DNA of 64,000 nucleotides from NCBI GenBank assembly GCA_963971225.1, contig OZ020269.1, positions 91,966,783 through 92,030,782 of the forward strand, in the 5' to 3' direction. Position numbers and translations under genes: made by a program. The notes under the pieces are model-generated. The model had not been told where the DNA came from and did not search any database. It saw only the letters and a list, made by a program, of their open reading frames with translations. This document shows positions 1-11,113 of the stretch, in pieces. Every line of letters starts with the position of its first letter. Position 1 is the first letter of the stretch. This DNA is from Melieria omissa (Eukaryota; Arthropoda; Insecta; Diptera; Ulidiidae).

Positions 1-192
1 ATTCAGCGAAAATGATAACTGCCATAAAACTGTCTAAACTTATGAAATATTAAAAAACCCAAATTAAAAAGTTATGACTAAGTATTTAACAATAAACATA
101 ATTTATTTTAATGACAAAATTCCTTGTTTCTTCTCTAACTAGTAAAATTTATGCGTTCATGGACCTAAATTTAAAAACGACAGTTCAGGCGC

Positions 193-198
193 TATAAA
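193..198 (+). promoter_or_regulatory. Possible TATA box upstream of a 44-codon frame
   Basis: TATAAA stands about 40 bases before the ATG at 238. The spacing would put transcription start only 10-20 bases before that ATG. This is suggestive only, because AT-rich fly DNA yields such matches by chance. Confidence 0.2.
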
Positions 199-237
199 GC
201 ACAAGGCAAGCAGAGACTGAGTGTGTTTCAACCCATC

Positions 238-372
238 ATGTCCATGTCCATTAACCCATGTCTGGACGATGAAGCTACCTCGAAGAAGGTGTTCAACGCG
301 ATAGTTGAAGGTCGACAGCGAAAGGAAGACTATATCTACGATAACAGGATCAAGTTGTTATGGCAGGTTTAA
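238..372 (+). CDS. Small putative coding exon or 44-aa peptide, function unknown
   Basis: An ATG-initiated frame of 44 codons ends in TAA at 370-372. The peptide begins MSMSINPCLDDEATSKKVF and ends KLLWQV. Its composition (charged, mixed codons, Trp and Cys present) looks more like real protein than the surrounding AT-rich DNA, and a TATA-like box lies just upstream. The last codons before the stop read CAG GTT TAA, so the frame could also end at a weak splice donor (CAG/GTTTAA) and continue in an exon I cannot find. I do not recognise the family with confidence. It could be a short gene, a 5' exon, or a retrocopy fragment. Confidence 0.3.
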   Translation: MSMSINPCLDDEATSKKVFNAIVEGRQRKEDYIYDNRIKLLWQV

Positions 373-464
373 CAAATAAGTAAGATAAATAATTTAGTAA
401 AATTTGCATGGTATTCATACCTTATCGAAGATTGACACTATGATTATAAAAAAAATCAAAATTG

Positions 465-994
465 TTAACCCTTTCGTCCCCAAAGTTGCCTGAAAGCAAC
501 TTCATCTATTTGTCATCTTATAGAGAAAGCTATAAGATGACAAACCATTTGATTTTAGTACAAACCAACAAATTAATATATTTAGAAGTGAATTCAAAGC
601 AAGTTACTAAAATTGTACTGTTATCCCCAAAATCATTTCCAATAATTTGCAGCGATATCGGGAAAAGTTTGTGTTCTAATTGAAGTCTACGAATTGGGCG
701 CGTTTGATCAAAACCCTGTTTCTTTAATAATGGTTAAATAAAATCAAAAACTGATAATTTTGTATTTTTGCATAAATATTAAATAATTTTTCTGTAACTA
801 AAAACGATTGAAACAAAATTTATTTAACCCGCTTTAAGCTAAAATTGTTCAAAAGTAAACTAGCTCTAGAATTCTAACAAAGGGGCGTGGCGACTTCAAA
901 TGTCGTGCACACACTTCTTAGGTAAATGTTTAATGATTTTATACCAAAAAGTAATATCGATACACAGGGCAAAATTCGGGGTTGAAAGGGTTAA
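465..994 (-). mobile_element. TTAA-flanked piggyBac-like MITE, family A, copy 1
   Basis: The 530-bp element starts TTAACCCTTTCGTCCCC and ends with the inverse, GGGGTTGAAAGGGTTAA. TTAA lies at both ends, and it carries no transposase. TTAA target sites with CCC-initiated inverted repeats are the hallmark of piggyBac-type elements. It is the reverse complement of the copies at 2803-4026 and 11114-11658, with which it shares interior blocks such as TTTGAAGTCGCCA and TTTGATCAAACGCGC. Confidence 0.75.
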
Positions 995-2802
995 TAAAAT
1001 TTGGAAAATTGTCAGCTAATCCGCTTAGTTTTATTCGGTACTAAAAAGTGTATTAAAAAATCTTTCTTCGTGATACCTTCTTTAGCTCCAATATTTAGAG
1101 GATATAAAATAAGCAAGATCGTGAAATGGAAAGAAAGAGTTTTGCTACCGAGTCTCGCTAGCTTTATTCTTTTAAATTTTTTTGCTCCTGTCATATCTCT
1201 CAGGACTCTCTAGTATCGCAACTAGTATCTCACTAAACCAACTCACACATCATGCACCAAAAACTGTTCCCAGCTCGTTGCGCCAACCATGCTCCCAGTT
1301 GTCTTTTATTCTATCTTCTATTTATTTGCAGCCAGTTCTCTTGCTCCGTTTCTCCCGCTCAGCCCCGCCAGAAACTGTCGATCACCTTCTGTGATATGCA
1401 ATCTGAAATCTGATCTTTTATCGCAATAACTATGGTGCCGCGGCCGCGGCATTGTGTTCGGTTCCCCTTAGTGAGAAACGGTCGCGTCGCTGAAGGCAGG
1501 AAAACCGCACCACGGTGTCGGCCAGAGAGAGATTGGCCGGCTGTCTTGTGCGCACCGCATGCGACAGAACGCTCGAGGAGTCCGCGCCGTAGTTGGTTGT
1601 GTTGTTTGGCCAGGACACGCCAGTACGTTGGAGGATGTGCATTGTTATTGCAAATTATTGTTTATTCGCGTTTATATTTCGATTTAATTGTGCTGAATTA
1701 TCTTATCAAATCAGACAACAAAAACAACCACAACGATCTCTCATCTCCTATGGTGTAACGTAATACTTTTTGAACGCAAGCGCAAGGATACTGCTGCGCA
1801 TTCAAATCGCATTTGTAAAGGATAGCGACCATTAGCGGTGCCACGAATTGTAGGCGGAGGTGCTACGCGCAGTTGTGCATGTCAGCAACTTTTAAGAGTT
1901 TTCTAAATTGCTGCATTGTTTGCGCCGAATCCAAACAAACCGCCTGCTGCTCGCGCACTGTGCTTTGTCTGCGACTGCTTTGCTTTAGGAATTTAAGTGT
2001 TCCTTGGTGTTTGATTGGGGCGTAATTGTTGATGATTCGCGTAATTGTTGTGGAAACATATCGGCTTACATGTGGTCTGTAGGATGTGCGCGTACTGTCT
2101 GTGCTGCTGCTGCGTATAGGAAAAGTAAAGTGCGAGGCGCATTTCGGCGAAATTCAACTGTGAACTGCAGCCACTATGTGGACACCTACAGTCGGCCTTG
2201 TATTGAATATGGCAGCAGATTGTTCGGCATATACGACGCATTGACGCATATATACACACACACACACACATACTCACTCGTCCCACCCTACACTCCACGC
2301 GGTGCTGCAGCCAATCTGCGCGCCGTCGTGTATGTACATACGAGTACATAGCTGTGTCCCGCTCGTATGTACATGTCGCATGGATACATAACAATTTCTC
2401 GCACATATCTTCGTGTGTCTATAGTTTTTTTTGTTGGTTCATTTGTGTACCCACAAATACTCGTACAGTGTTTTATGGGCCGTGCACGAATACTGGGAGG
2501 TGCCTTCATGTGTTCGTACTTTTTAGCTGCCTTCGTGCATTCCATTCGGTGTCACCACCTACAAATGTATCAATGCGTTATACATTCGTGCATACATATG
2601 TACATATGAGATATGTACATTGAACTCTATATTATACGCGTATATACTAAAGTACATTGAATTTTTTACTTTATTTCTGCGTAATTTTTGGGAGTATGAA
2701 ACCATATTTTTCACCAACAATTTTCGCCCATGTCCGCCACTGGTGAGAGTCAAATCTTAAAATAAAAGTGTGTATGATAGATCAGCAAAATGTTAATGTT
2801 AG
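995..2802. other. Intergenic stretch without a supported gene; GC-richer island at 1430-1640
   Basis: I see no convincing coding exon. Bases 1430-1640 are clearly richer in G+C and CpG (GCCGCGGCCGCGGC near 1436) than their flanks and look like a promoter or 5' untranslated exon of a gene outside the window. An (AC)n run lies near 2260-2275. The open frames here are low-complexity Cys/His/Tyr-rich translations and are not supported. Confidence 0.4.
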
Positions 2803-2876
2803 TTAACCTTTTCGACCCCGAATTTTACCCGGTGTCTCGATATTACTTTTTGGTATTTAAATCATGAAACACTCAC

Positions 2877-3602
2877 TTCAACACTTTCGAGACGACGATT
2901 TTTTTCGAACACGGTCGAGAGGAGCGAAATTTTATTTTTCTTTGTATTGTACACAGCAAAACCAATGCCAAATTTATTTTTCCTGTACTTTACAGATTTC
3001 ATTAGTTCCAGAAAAATCTTATTTCGACGACTAGTTTACTCAAAATAACTGCCTTATACCTTCTGGTCAAATTTGACCGGGAAATTGTAAAAAAAAACAC
3101 AGTAAATTCATTTATTCTTCAATATTTATTTTATCTCCTTCAAAATAATCACCATCGGATGCAATACACATATGCCAACGTTTTTTCCACTCAACAAGTC
3201 TCATTTCCAAAACATCGTGTAAAATGGTTTGAACTGATGTTTTTGATATTTCAAGCTCTTCAGCTATCTCTCTTTGAGTCACACGACGATTTTCAAGCAC
3301 TAACGCCATCACTTTTTCGATGTTTTATGTAACATTTTCAACGTTTCGGCACAAGAAATTTCGTTGGAAAGACAAAATTTAATGCAAATTCTTTGATCAA
3401 CAGATTCATTGTAAAATTCGCAGAACAAACTCGAGGTAGACTTGTTTACACAGCTTGTTTACTAATGCACATATCGCGCTAAAAATTGACATGGAATGCT
3501 ATAACAGCGCTACCAACCTTATGCCATCAGAAATTTGACAATATTTGGTGCGCGCTTCATTTAAATTGCACACACGGTGTCAATCGGTCTCGAATGGGTT
3601 AA
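2877..3602 (+). mobile_element. TTAA-flanked MITE, family D, copy 1, nested inside family A
   Basis: The left edge reads CACTTTCGAGACGACGATTT and the right edge GGTCTCGAATGGGTTAA, which are inverted repeats of one another. The internal segment after the left end matches the separate copy at 55563-55823 (AAAACCAATGCCAAATTT and TTTCCTGTACTTTACAGATT). The insertion falls where family A has a TTAA/TAAG sequence, as expected for TTAA targeting. About 490 bp of its interior is a mariner-like remnant. Confidence 0.6.
3112..3312 (-). pseudogene. Internally deleted mariner transposase
   Basis: The 66-codon frame joins two ends of a mariner-type transposase. The N-terminal helix-turn-helix part reads RRVTQREIAEELEISKTSVQ, and the extreme C-terminal signature GDYFEGDKIN follows directly. 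The whole DD34D catalytic core is absent, so the frame cannot be active. Flanking bases near 3055-3085 and 3530 carry diverged TCAAATTT-containing ends consistent with mariner terminal repeats at a TA target. It sits inside the family D element. Confidence 0.65.
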
Positions 3603-4026
3603 GAAATGTGCACATGACATTTGAAGTCGCCACGCCTCTTTGTTGGAGTTCTAGAGCTAGTTTGCTTCTGAACAATCTTAGCTTTAAACAGGTAAACAAA
3701 ATTCTGTATCAATATTTTTTTATTACAAAACAATTGTTTAATATTTATGGAAAAATACAAAATTATCACTTTTGATTTTTATTTAACCATTATTAGAGAA
3801 ACAGGGTTTTGATCAAACGCGCACAATTCGTAGACTTCAATTAGAACACAAACTTTCCCTTTTTGGGGATAGCAGTACAATTTTTTTAATTTGCTTTGAA
3901 TTCACTTCTAAAAATATTAATTTGCTGGTGCCTACTTCAATTAAACCCACAAATCAATCGTAGCTTTTGCTATAAGATGACAAATAGGTGAAGTTTCTCT
4001 CAGGCGACTTTGGGGTCGAAAGGGTT

Positions 4027-7000
4027 TTCTTAACTTGCATGCGCAAGTGTTTTCTAAACTTATTTCAAACCCAATCTTCTCGTAGGCAGTCGCATTTGGA
4101 AGCAAATAGCTTGGAATCAAGTCAACAAACGCTTTTCCTGTTTTCATACGCAAATGTTTTCCAAATGAATTTAAATCTTTTACCAGAGACAATTACGGAG
4201 CCATTACAAATATTAACCAACCATAACGTCAGACGTTTTCTTCATACCAAAACAAAAGTTGTAATATTGTGGAACATTTCATATCTACTGTCTTCCACAA
4301 TATTCGCTCGTCCTTTCATTCTCGATTCCCGCACTTGAACAGCCGCAGCGCCAACTATGCACCTGAGATTCATTTGTTTCGTTGCACCATTTCGAATTAA
4401 AGGCAGCCAAATCGCTGCATTTTGGTCCACATTTACTGACTGCAAAAGTGTGCACAACTCTTAGAAAAACACAAAAATGCAAAGTGTATTGCGGCTGAAT
4501 TTGCAAACTGATTAAATTGCCGGTCGCGCACTGCAGCCGCAAGCAAAATGCCAAAAAGGCCAAAATAAAATTTGCATGAAAAAAAATCAAAACAAAACTT
4601 TATACAAACTCTGGCGGCGCAATTTCTAACATCTGTGATTCTTTTTGTTGTTATTTTGTTGCAGTGACTTTATTAAATTAGCACGCGCTGCATTAAAAAT
4701 GCATAACACAGGCAGCGCGAGCAGCAGAGACACCTTTATTTGTTTGCAAGCGCACATTACAATTGTATTCAGAAGATTTTTTCATCAAGCTGTCTGTGTA
4801 TGTTTTTGTGTCTAGGTATGTGTGTTAGGTACGTGTGCATGTGTGCGCTCGTGCCCACTAACCCATGTTAACATTGCAGCCGGTACCACTGGCACTGTCT
4901 GCCGGTCTATCCAGTCAGTCTGCCGGTTTGTGGCTATCGTCAAATCTGCTGCCTGACACGTGCGGTGCCGACTGAGGCTAAAAACTAGAAGTCAAAGTGG
5001 TTGCTGGCTGTCTGTTGTTTTCTTGTTCACATTGTTGTTGTTGTTGCTATTGTTGTTGACTGTAATTTGATGTTACAAATGTCGCCTTTGACAGCAGCAT
5101 GGTACCACAGCCAACATTAGCAACAACAACAGCAACAACTGTAGTAACATTAGCGGTGCACACTTCAAAGTGATTTGCGCCAAAAGAACGCGTGCAGTAA
5201 TTTAACCACAAGAGGGACACACATTTATGAGCGTAACATCACAGTTACACCAAACAGCAGCAACAATAACAACAATCAAATATTCATAACACTCGTGTCA
5301 AAATGTGGATATATGTAATATTTGTGTTTTTCTTTTTAGTGACACGCTGGACCGCCGAACTCTGCGGCACGCACTTTTTTTACGACTCCCTCGTATTGAA
5401 ATCGCCATCAAAACTACTTACTTAGAAACTCCCTTTGCCGTTCATCAGCACTTATATTCGCTTTATTGTTGTTATTATTGTTATTGTTGTAGTTGTTTGG
5501 CAGGGTCATTGCGTAAGCGCACAAATTAAGCCATAAAACAGTAGTCGACGTTCAGCTTTTTATTTGACTGTCTCCCCTTTCCGCTATTTGCCCGTTTATG
5601 TGTTGACAGCGCCAAATAAAATTGCTCGACTAAGTTCAGTAAAGTCGCGACACCGCGCGCGGGACCTCCAACTGTCCGACAGCAACAACAACAACAACAA
5701 CCAAATAATATGAACAACATTATTTTGAGCATTTTTGCGACTAGTTTGTCGCACGCACATTTTGGCCTCACGTACTCACCAAAAAGGTCAGCCACATTTA
5801 TGTCGACACGCCTGTCCGTTTGCCTGTGCATCATTTTCCGTTGATCAAATAAAGTTACACATTTCGTTTGCTGTTCATCTTAGCTACAACATGTCTTCAT
5901 GTGTTAAAGGTACAAATTGAAGTACATAACCCTAAAGTACACTCATTGCATCTTTAGGGTCTGACCTCAGTAAATGTATAGGATTAGAAAATCCAGATAC
6001 AGAAGAAATATATATTCATTTCTTTTGTCAACTTGTAAAGTGGGCCCGAGTGTTCCGAAGTTGATAAAACTGGTTTCAACCAGTCGTCCAAATTGACGAT
6101 TTTTGATTGGTTCGTCAACCAATGGTTTTTTGAGATGCTCATGCAATAATTCCCGTTGACCATCTTTCAAAGAAAAAAACATAAGCGAATAATTTGCAGC
6201 GTATTGAATCAATTGAACGACAAAATCCAAAGAGATCAGCCTTATTTAAGGCGCAAAAAAAGTCTTCCGCGCACCAACTCACATTGAATGCAACTAAATG
6301 AATGGAAGTACAAATTTATCTCTCATTCACCGTTAACCCGCCAATATGGCGCACATCTATTTTCAAACATATTTACAACATTACAAGGGATTTTGATTAA
6401 ATCAAGAAATTGAAACTGAGGCATTTTGAATATATCAAAAAGTTGGATCATCGTTGGTATATAAAGTCAAAAGCAGATTGGGGTGGAAAATGTGAAAATA
6501 AAACTTTCCGTAAAAGTTTGTTTTTTATAAAAGTTTGTTACTCAAATTACTCTCATGCCATAAGCATACAAAAGTACATATATCCTCATACTATGCTGAG
6601 ATTTATTGTGATTTTAGCTAATATTTTACTTACGCAGAGTTTAGCCAATTTTGCAAGAAATTAAATTTTTTCATCAGGCTTGATCTACATTTCACTTTCA
6701 TGTGGAAATGATGAGCGATTAATTTAATTGAAGATTTCAATTTTACGATTTCAATTTAAATTGATTTCACTCTCACTTAAAAATGTCTACAAAACTTTAG
6801 TTTAATTATCTCTATGCAAAATATAATACTTCTTATATAATTATTACATAAAACTATTATACATAAAATTATTAAAAAACAAAAAACCTAAGCTTTTTAA
6901 CATTGAGGGGTTCAAAGCTTCCGTATCTTTGAACAGAATACTGTTAGTTGGTTTATAAACGGGTTAAAAGATTCCTTTAACGGCTTGTCTTCATTACAAT

Positions 7001-7837
7001 TCTAGGGTTCCGCTTTGCGGACCGCGAAAGCAATAACAACATCATCAAACCACATTTTGTTGTTCTTACCGTTCATGCTTCATATTAAGAATCGTGGTTT
7101 AAAATTTTGATAATGTTGTTACTCTAAGCATTTTGGGTTCATGTGCACGCTGTGCCTGACTTGGAGTGTGGACGTCCTCGATTTCATAACAGAATAATTC
7201 TGTTATTTTAAAACTTTTATTTTAACTGGTTATCTTTGAAGACAAGTGCTGAGAAAATATAAAAGTTAGTAAAAGTGGGTAATAATTGGATTATTGGATT
7301 ACGAATGAACTCATTTCGAATACAAAAAGTTTACATATCGATGGTTTATATTCATTAGTCTCTATTTGCAAAAACACAAGTTTTCAGGATAGCGAAGGAA
7401 CTTGTTTTATTCACTAATTGTAAAAGTTCAAATCAATCAATGCACTGGAAAGTTAATAAAAAAGGTAATTAAATTCTTCACGTAAAAAGCTTTCAATAAT
7501 CTGAATTATGGCAACTAAAACATATTTGAAATAAGCAGACTTAAACTAACTTTGTTATGAAATTGATATGGTTTCTTTAATTTTTAAATTATGCTCATGT
7601 AGGAGGAAATTATAACAATTTTCTATTAACAGTAAACGCTATAAATTCAATACATATTTAATATTCATATTGCAACATTACGATTACTTCGACTCCGCCA
7701 AGTTGACAGTAAAACAGTAGTACATAGATACTGACTCTCTGGTGGAAATGCAGACTTTGTACTTTCATGTAAAAGGTTCGACTTACATTCTACATCCCAT
7801 TCTTATATTCAACTCATTTCGTAATGTTCTACAAATA
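4027..7837. other. Intergenic DNA without a supported gene
   Basis: The stretch is AT-rich with interspersed CAA/GTT microsatellites (for example 5030-5060, 5460-5500 and 5680-5700) and CA/TG-rich patches around 4800-4850. An 87-codon minus-strand frame at 5967-6230 is not recognisable and has no gene-like context. From about 6660 to 7830 the sequence is strongly AT-rich and featureless to me. Confidence 0.5.
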
Positions 7838-8256
7838 CAGTTGCGGTCAAAATAATAGTAGTACGCGTACAACGAAAAGAAAATTAAGAAAAAATAATCT
7901 GCTTTTTTTTACAAATATTTATTTTGTATTTTTTTTAACAAGTTATATGTGTTAACAATGCAATCATAAAAGAAAACTTAAGAATTAAACTCAGTTTGGT
8001 TTGATTTAAATTAAATGCGTCAAAAGCTCCAAAATATGAACGGTCAAAAAAATAGTAGTTCGCTTTACTTTCATAAAAATTAAGCAACAATTGTGTTTCA
8101 TTTTAAAAGATTTTGTGGTTAAATAGTAATAACGTAATGTTTCTTCAAATTAATATTTAGTTGCGTGACTGTTGTTTGGCTATTACTGCAGCACAGAGCC
8201 GATGCATTGAAATATCCAAATTTTCATATCTTTCTCTAGGGGCGTGGTCTACTGCT

Positions 8257-8441
8257 TCTCAAAGTTGATTATTATTTAAAAGATTATTGTGAGCAACTGC
8301 TCTCTTCACGTCACACCACAAATTTTTAATTATATTGAAGTCTGGTGATTGTGCGAGCCATTCCATAACCCTAATCCTGCTTTTGCGAAGCTCCTTTCAT
8401 GCGACCTTGCTTGTATGCTTTAGGCTATAATCCTGTTGGAA
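8257..8441 (-). pseudogene. Tc1 transposase C-terminal fragment, left arm
   Basis: Mirror image of the fragment at 8874-9058. On the minus strand it reads the same FQQD-to-NLW region of a Tc1-type transposase. It has the same interruption by a stop codon and no N-terminal DNA-binding half. Confidence 0.65.
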
Positions 8442-8472
8442 GATCCAAAGCATTGGCGTTTTTTCACGGACA

Positions 8473-8690
8473 TACGGTGGCACGATTTCCCGCAAGATTC
8501 GTACACATACACATCGATCCATCGTTTTCTTGATCAAATAAATTGCGCCACCTCCATAAAACGTAAGACATGCTCAATAAATAAATGCATGTCTTACGTT
8601 TTATGGAGGTGGCGCTATTTATTTGATCAAAAAAACGATGGATCGATGTGTATGTGTACGAATCTTGCAGGAAATCGTGCTACCGTATGT
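8473..8690. repeat. Inner hairpin 1 of the Tc1 palindrome
   Basis: Arms of about 100 bp (8473-8573 and 8587-8690) are reverse complements around a 13-base AT loop at 8574-8586. The right arm is also a direct repeat of 8743-8846, so this interval is a third, partial copy of transposon sequence placed between the main arms. Confidence 0.8.
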
Positions 8691-8780
8691 CAAATAAATA
8701 GCGCCACCTCCATAAAACGTAAGACATGCATTTATTTATTGAGCATGTCTTACGTTTTATGGAGGTGGCGCTATTTATTT
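8691..8780. repeat. Inner hairpin 2 of the Tc1 palindrome
   Basis: A 38-bp left arm (8692-8729) and right arm (8743-8780) pair around a 13-base loop that is the reverse complement of the loop of hairpin 1. Both hairpins share the core GCGCCACCTCCATAAAACGT. Confidence 0.8.
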
Positions 8781-8873
8781 GATCAAGAAAACGATGGATC
8801 GATGTGTATGTGTACGAATCTTGCGGGAAATCGTGCCACCGTATGTCCGTGAAAAAACGCCAATGCTTTGGAT

Positions 8874-9058
8874 CTTCCAACAGGATTATAGCCTAAAGCA
8901 TACAAGCAAGGTCGCATGAAAGGAGCTTCGCAAAAGCAGGATTAGGGTTATGGAATGGCTCGCACAATCACCAGACTTCAATATAATTAAAAATTTGTGG
9001 TGTGACGTGAAGAGAGCAGTTGCTCACAATAATCTTTTAAATAATAATCAACTTTGAG
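8874..9058 (+). pseudogene. Tc1 transposase C-terminal fragment, right arm
   Basis: Translation gives FQQDYSLKHTSK, a stop, then VMEWLAQSPDFNIIKNLW. These match the second catalytic Asp (FQQD) and the distal SPD-N-I-NLW motif of Tc1-type DD34E transposases. The position that is Glu in active enzymes (IENLW) is Lys here, and there is an in-frame stop between the motifs. Both make the fragment catalytically dead. Confidence 0.75.
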
Positions 9059-9833
9059 AAGCAGTAGACCACGCCCCTAGAGAAAGATATGAAAATTTGG
9101 ATATTTCAATGCATCGGCTCTGTGCTGCAGTAATAGCCAAACAACAGTCACGCAACTAAATATTAATTTGAAGAAACATTACGTTATTACTATTTAACCA
9201 CAAAATCTTTTAAAATGAAACACAATTGTTGCTTAATTTTTATTAAAGTAAAGCGAACTACTATTTTTTTGACCGTTCATATTTTGGAGCTTTTGACGCA
9301 TTTAATTTAAATCAAACCAAACTGAGTTTAATTCTTAAGTTTTCTTTTATGATTGCATTGTTAACACATATAACTTGTTAAAAAAATACAAAATAAATAT
9401 TTTGAAAAAAAAGCAGATTATTTTTTCTTAATTTTCTTTTCGTTGTATGCGTACTACTATTATTTTGACCGCAGCTGTACGTATACTCATTATTTTGGTG
9501 AGTATTAAAATGGCCAAAAAAAAACAACCAATAAAAAGTTGGTTTTATCAGTGGCGCATGCAACGAAGGTTGGGGGGGGGGTTTAAATCTTTTCAAATAT
9601 CTGTTTGTTACAAAAATTTTGGTTAACAAACGTAGTTTTAAATAGTATCTACCTCGTAAGAAAACCTCCCTAAATGAAATCCTGTGGGAGCCACTGACAG
9701 CCCTATCTAAAAGTGGGCATTGATATCCATATTTAAACACGACCAAATGAACGTTATCCGACGACTTCGCTTTGCTCTACGAATATAATCAGGCGACTTA
9801 AATCTGTTTATTAGATATCAAATTTATTTATTA

Positions 9834-10890
9834 CTAGCTGACCCCGCGAACTTTGTCTCGCACGACATTTGTTGTTTTTTTATAATGAAATACGCGAGGT
9901 GGCGAATCTATGGCGATGCAAATTGACGAAGAAAACCAACTGAAGGAAGAGGAGGAGCTACTGATTAACGCAATCAAGGCCCACAAATAAACAATGTTGC
10001 TGTTAAGTTTCAGTAAAGAAATGGACTGCGCTTGAACCGGATTTAAATTATATGGGCGGTGCCATGCCCTCTTATTCAATGCCTGCCCCTTATTCAATGC
10101 CCTCTGTCAAAAGAAAAAATGGTAGGTCCGTACTAAGTGTCATTGCTGAGCGACTTATAGTTCAGCAATATATTTGGGACACAAAAAATGTGCCACGCCC
10201 CTTGTCCAACGCCCATAAAATCTTATCATTAGAATGACTCATCTATGGGACGACGGGGTACTAAATTTTAATGTTGTGCTACTTATAATTTCGAAGATAT
10301 TCTATTTTAAAGATTTTGCTTGTATGGGTGGTGCCACGCCCCCTCGTCCAATACTTGCCCCATTCCCTCTGTCGAAATATATGAATAAATGGTAGGTTCG
10401 TACTAAGTTTCATTGCTGAGCGACTTATAGTTCAACAAAATATTTGGGTCACAAAAAATGTGCCACGCCCCTTGTCCAACGCCCATAAAATCTTATCATT
10501 AGAATGACTCATCTATGGGACGACGGGGTACTAAATTTTGATGTTGTGCTACTTATAATTTCAAAGATATTCTATTTTAAAGATTTTGCTTGTATGGGTG
10601 GTGCCACGCCCCGTTGTCCAAAACCCGCCTCATTCCGTCTGTCGAGAGATATGATTACATGATAGGTTCATGCTAAGTTTCATTCCTCTAAGTTTCACTG
10701 CTGAGCGACTTATAGTTCAGCAGAATAATTGGGTCACAAAAATGTGCCACGCCCCTTAGGGGTATAAAAAATAGTTAGTAGCCGATTCTCAGACCTACTG
10801 AATATGCATGTAAAATTTCATAAAAATCGGTCAAGCCGTTTCGGAGGAGTACGGTAACAAACACTGTGACACGAGAATTTTATATATAAG
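9834..10890 (+). repeat. Interspersed repeat with 270-bp internal tandem units
   Basis: It begins CTAGCTGACCCCGCGAACTT and ends near 10890 in ATATATAAGAT after a TTTCATAAAAATCGGTCAAG block; there are no terminal inverted repeats. The interior has about 2.7 tandem copies of a 270-bp unit starting near 10050, 10322 and 10592. Each opens TGGGTGGTGCCACGCCC (or close) and contains TTATAGTTCA and TTGTCCAACGCCCATAAAAT. The ends resemble widespread insect interspersed repeats, but I cannot assign the class with certainty. Confidence 0.6.
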
Positions 10891-11113
10891 ATTATTAAAT
10901 TCGTAAATTTTTTCATTCATGCCAGTTTGTTTGTGGACGGTCTCAACAAAATGAAATATCGCGACGTTCTGTATTTGGTCTCTGAATAATTTTTTCAAAA
11001 TCATTCATTCGAATTTCGCCCAGGTTTTCTTTTCTGATCGACATATGTTGTTACATTATAATAAGTATACTTATACCTTTTCTAAAGGCTTCAAGAGTTG
11101 GGAGTCTTCATGC

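Larger units (their letters stand above)
2803..4026 (+). mobile_element. TTAA-flanked MITE, family A, copy 2, split by a nested insertion
   Basis: The left end at 2803 reads TTAACCTTTTCGACCCCG. The right end near 4026 reads GGGGTCGAAAGGGTT with a decayed TTAA. The body matches the copy at 11114-11658 but is interrupted between about 2877 and 3602 by a second TTAA-type element that itself holds a mariner relic. After removal of the insert the family A sequence resumes with the GTGCACA...TTTGAAGTCGCC block. Confidence 0.7.
7838..9477. mobile_element. Palindromic Tc1-like element with nested inner hairpins
   Basis: The 1640-bp element is bounded by TA at 7836-7837 and 9478-9479 and by terminal repeats CAGTTGCGGTCAAAATAATA (left) and CAGCTGCGGTCAAAATAATA (right, inverted). 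The two outer arms, about 7838-8573 and 8743-9477, are almost perfect reverse complements over more than 700 bp. Each contains the 3' half of the same Tc1-type transposase. Between them lies a partial third copy and two further stem-loops. No 5' half of the transposase remains, so the element is non-autonomous. TA target duplication and the FQQD...SPDFN motifs identify the Tc1/mariner superfamily. Confidence 0.85.

Noticed and set aside
2288..2623. Overlapping Cys/Tyr/Val-rich frames on both strands
   Set aside because: They follow a TACATATG/CA-rich low-complexity tract and resemble no protein family.
5967..6230. 87-codon minus-strand frame
   Set aside because: Not recognised, no supporting splice sites or promoter, and surrounded by AT-rich intergenic DNA. 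It could be transposon debris but I cannot show it.
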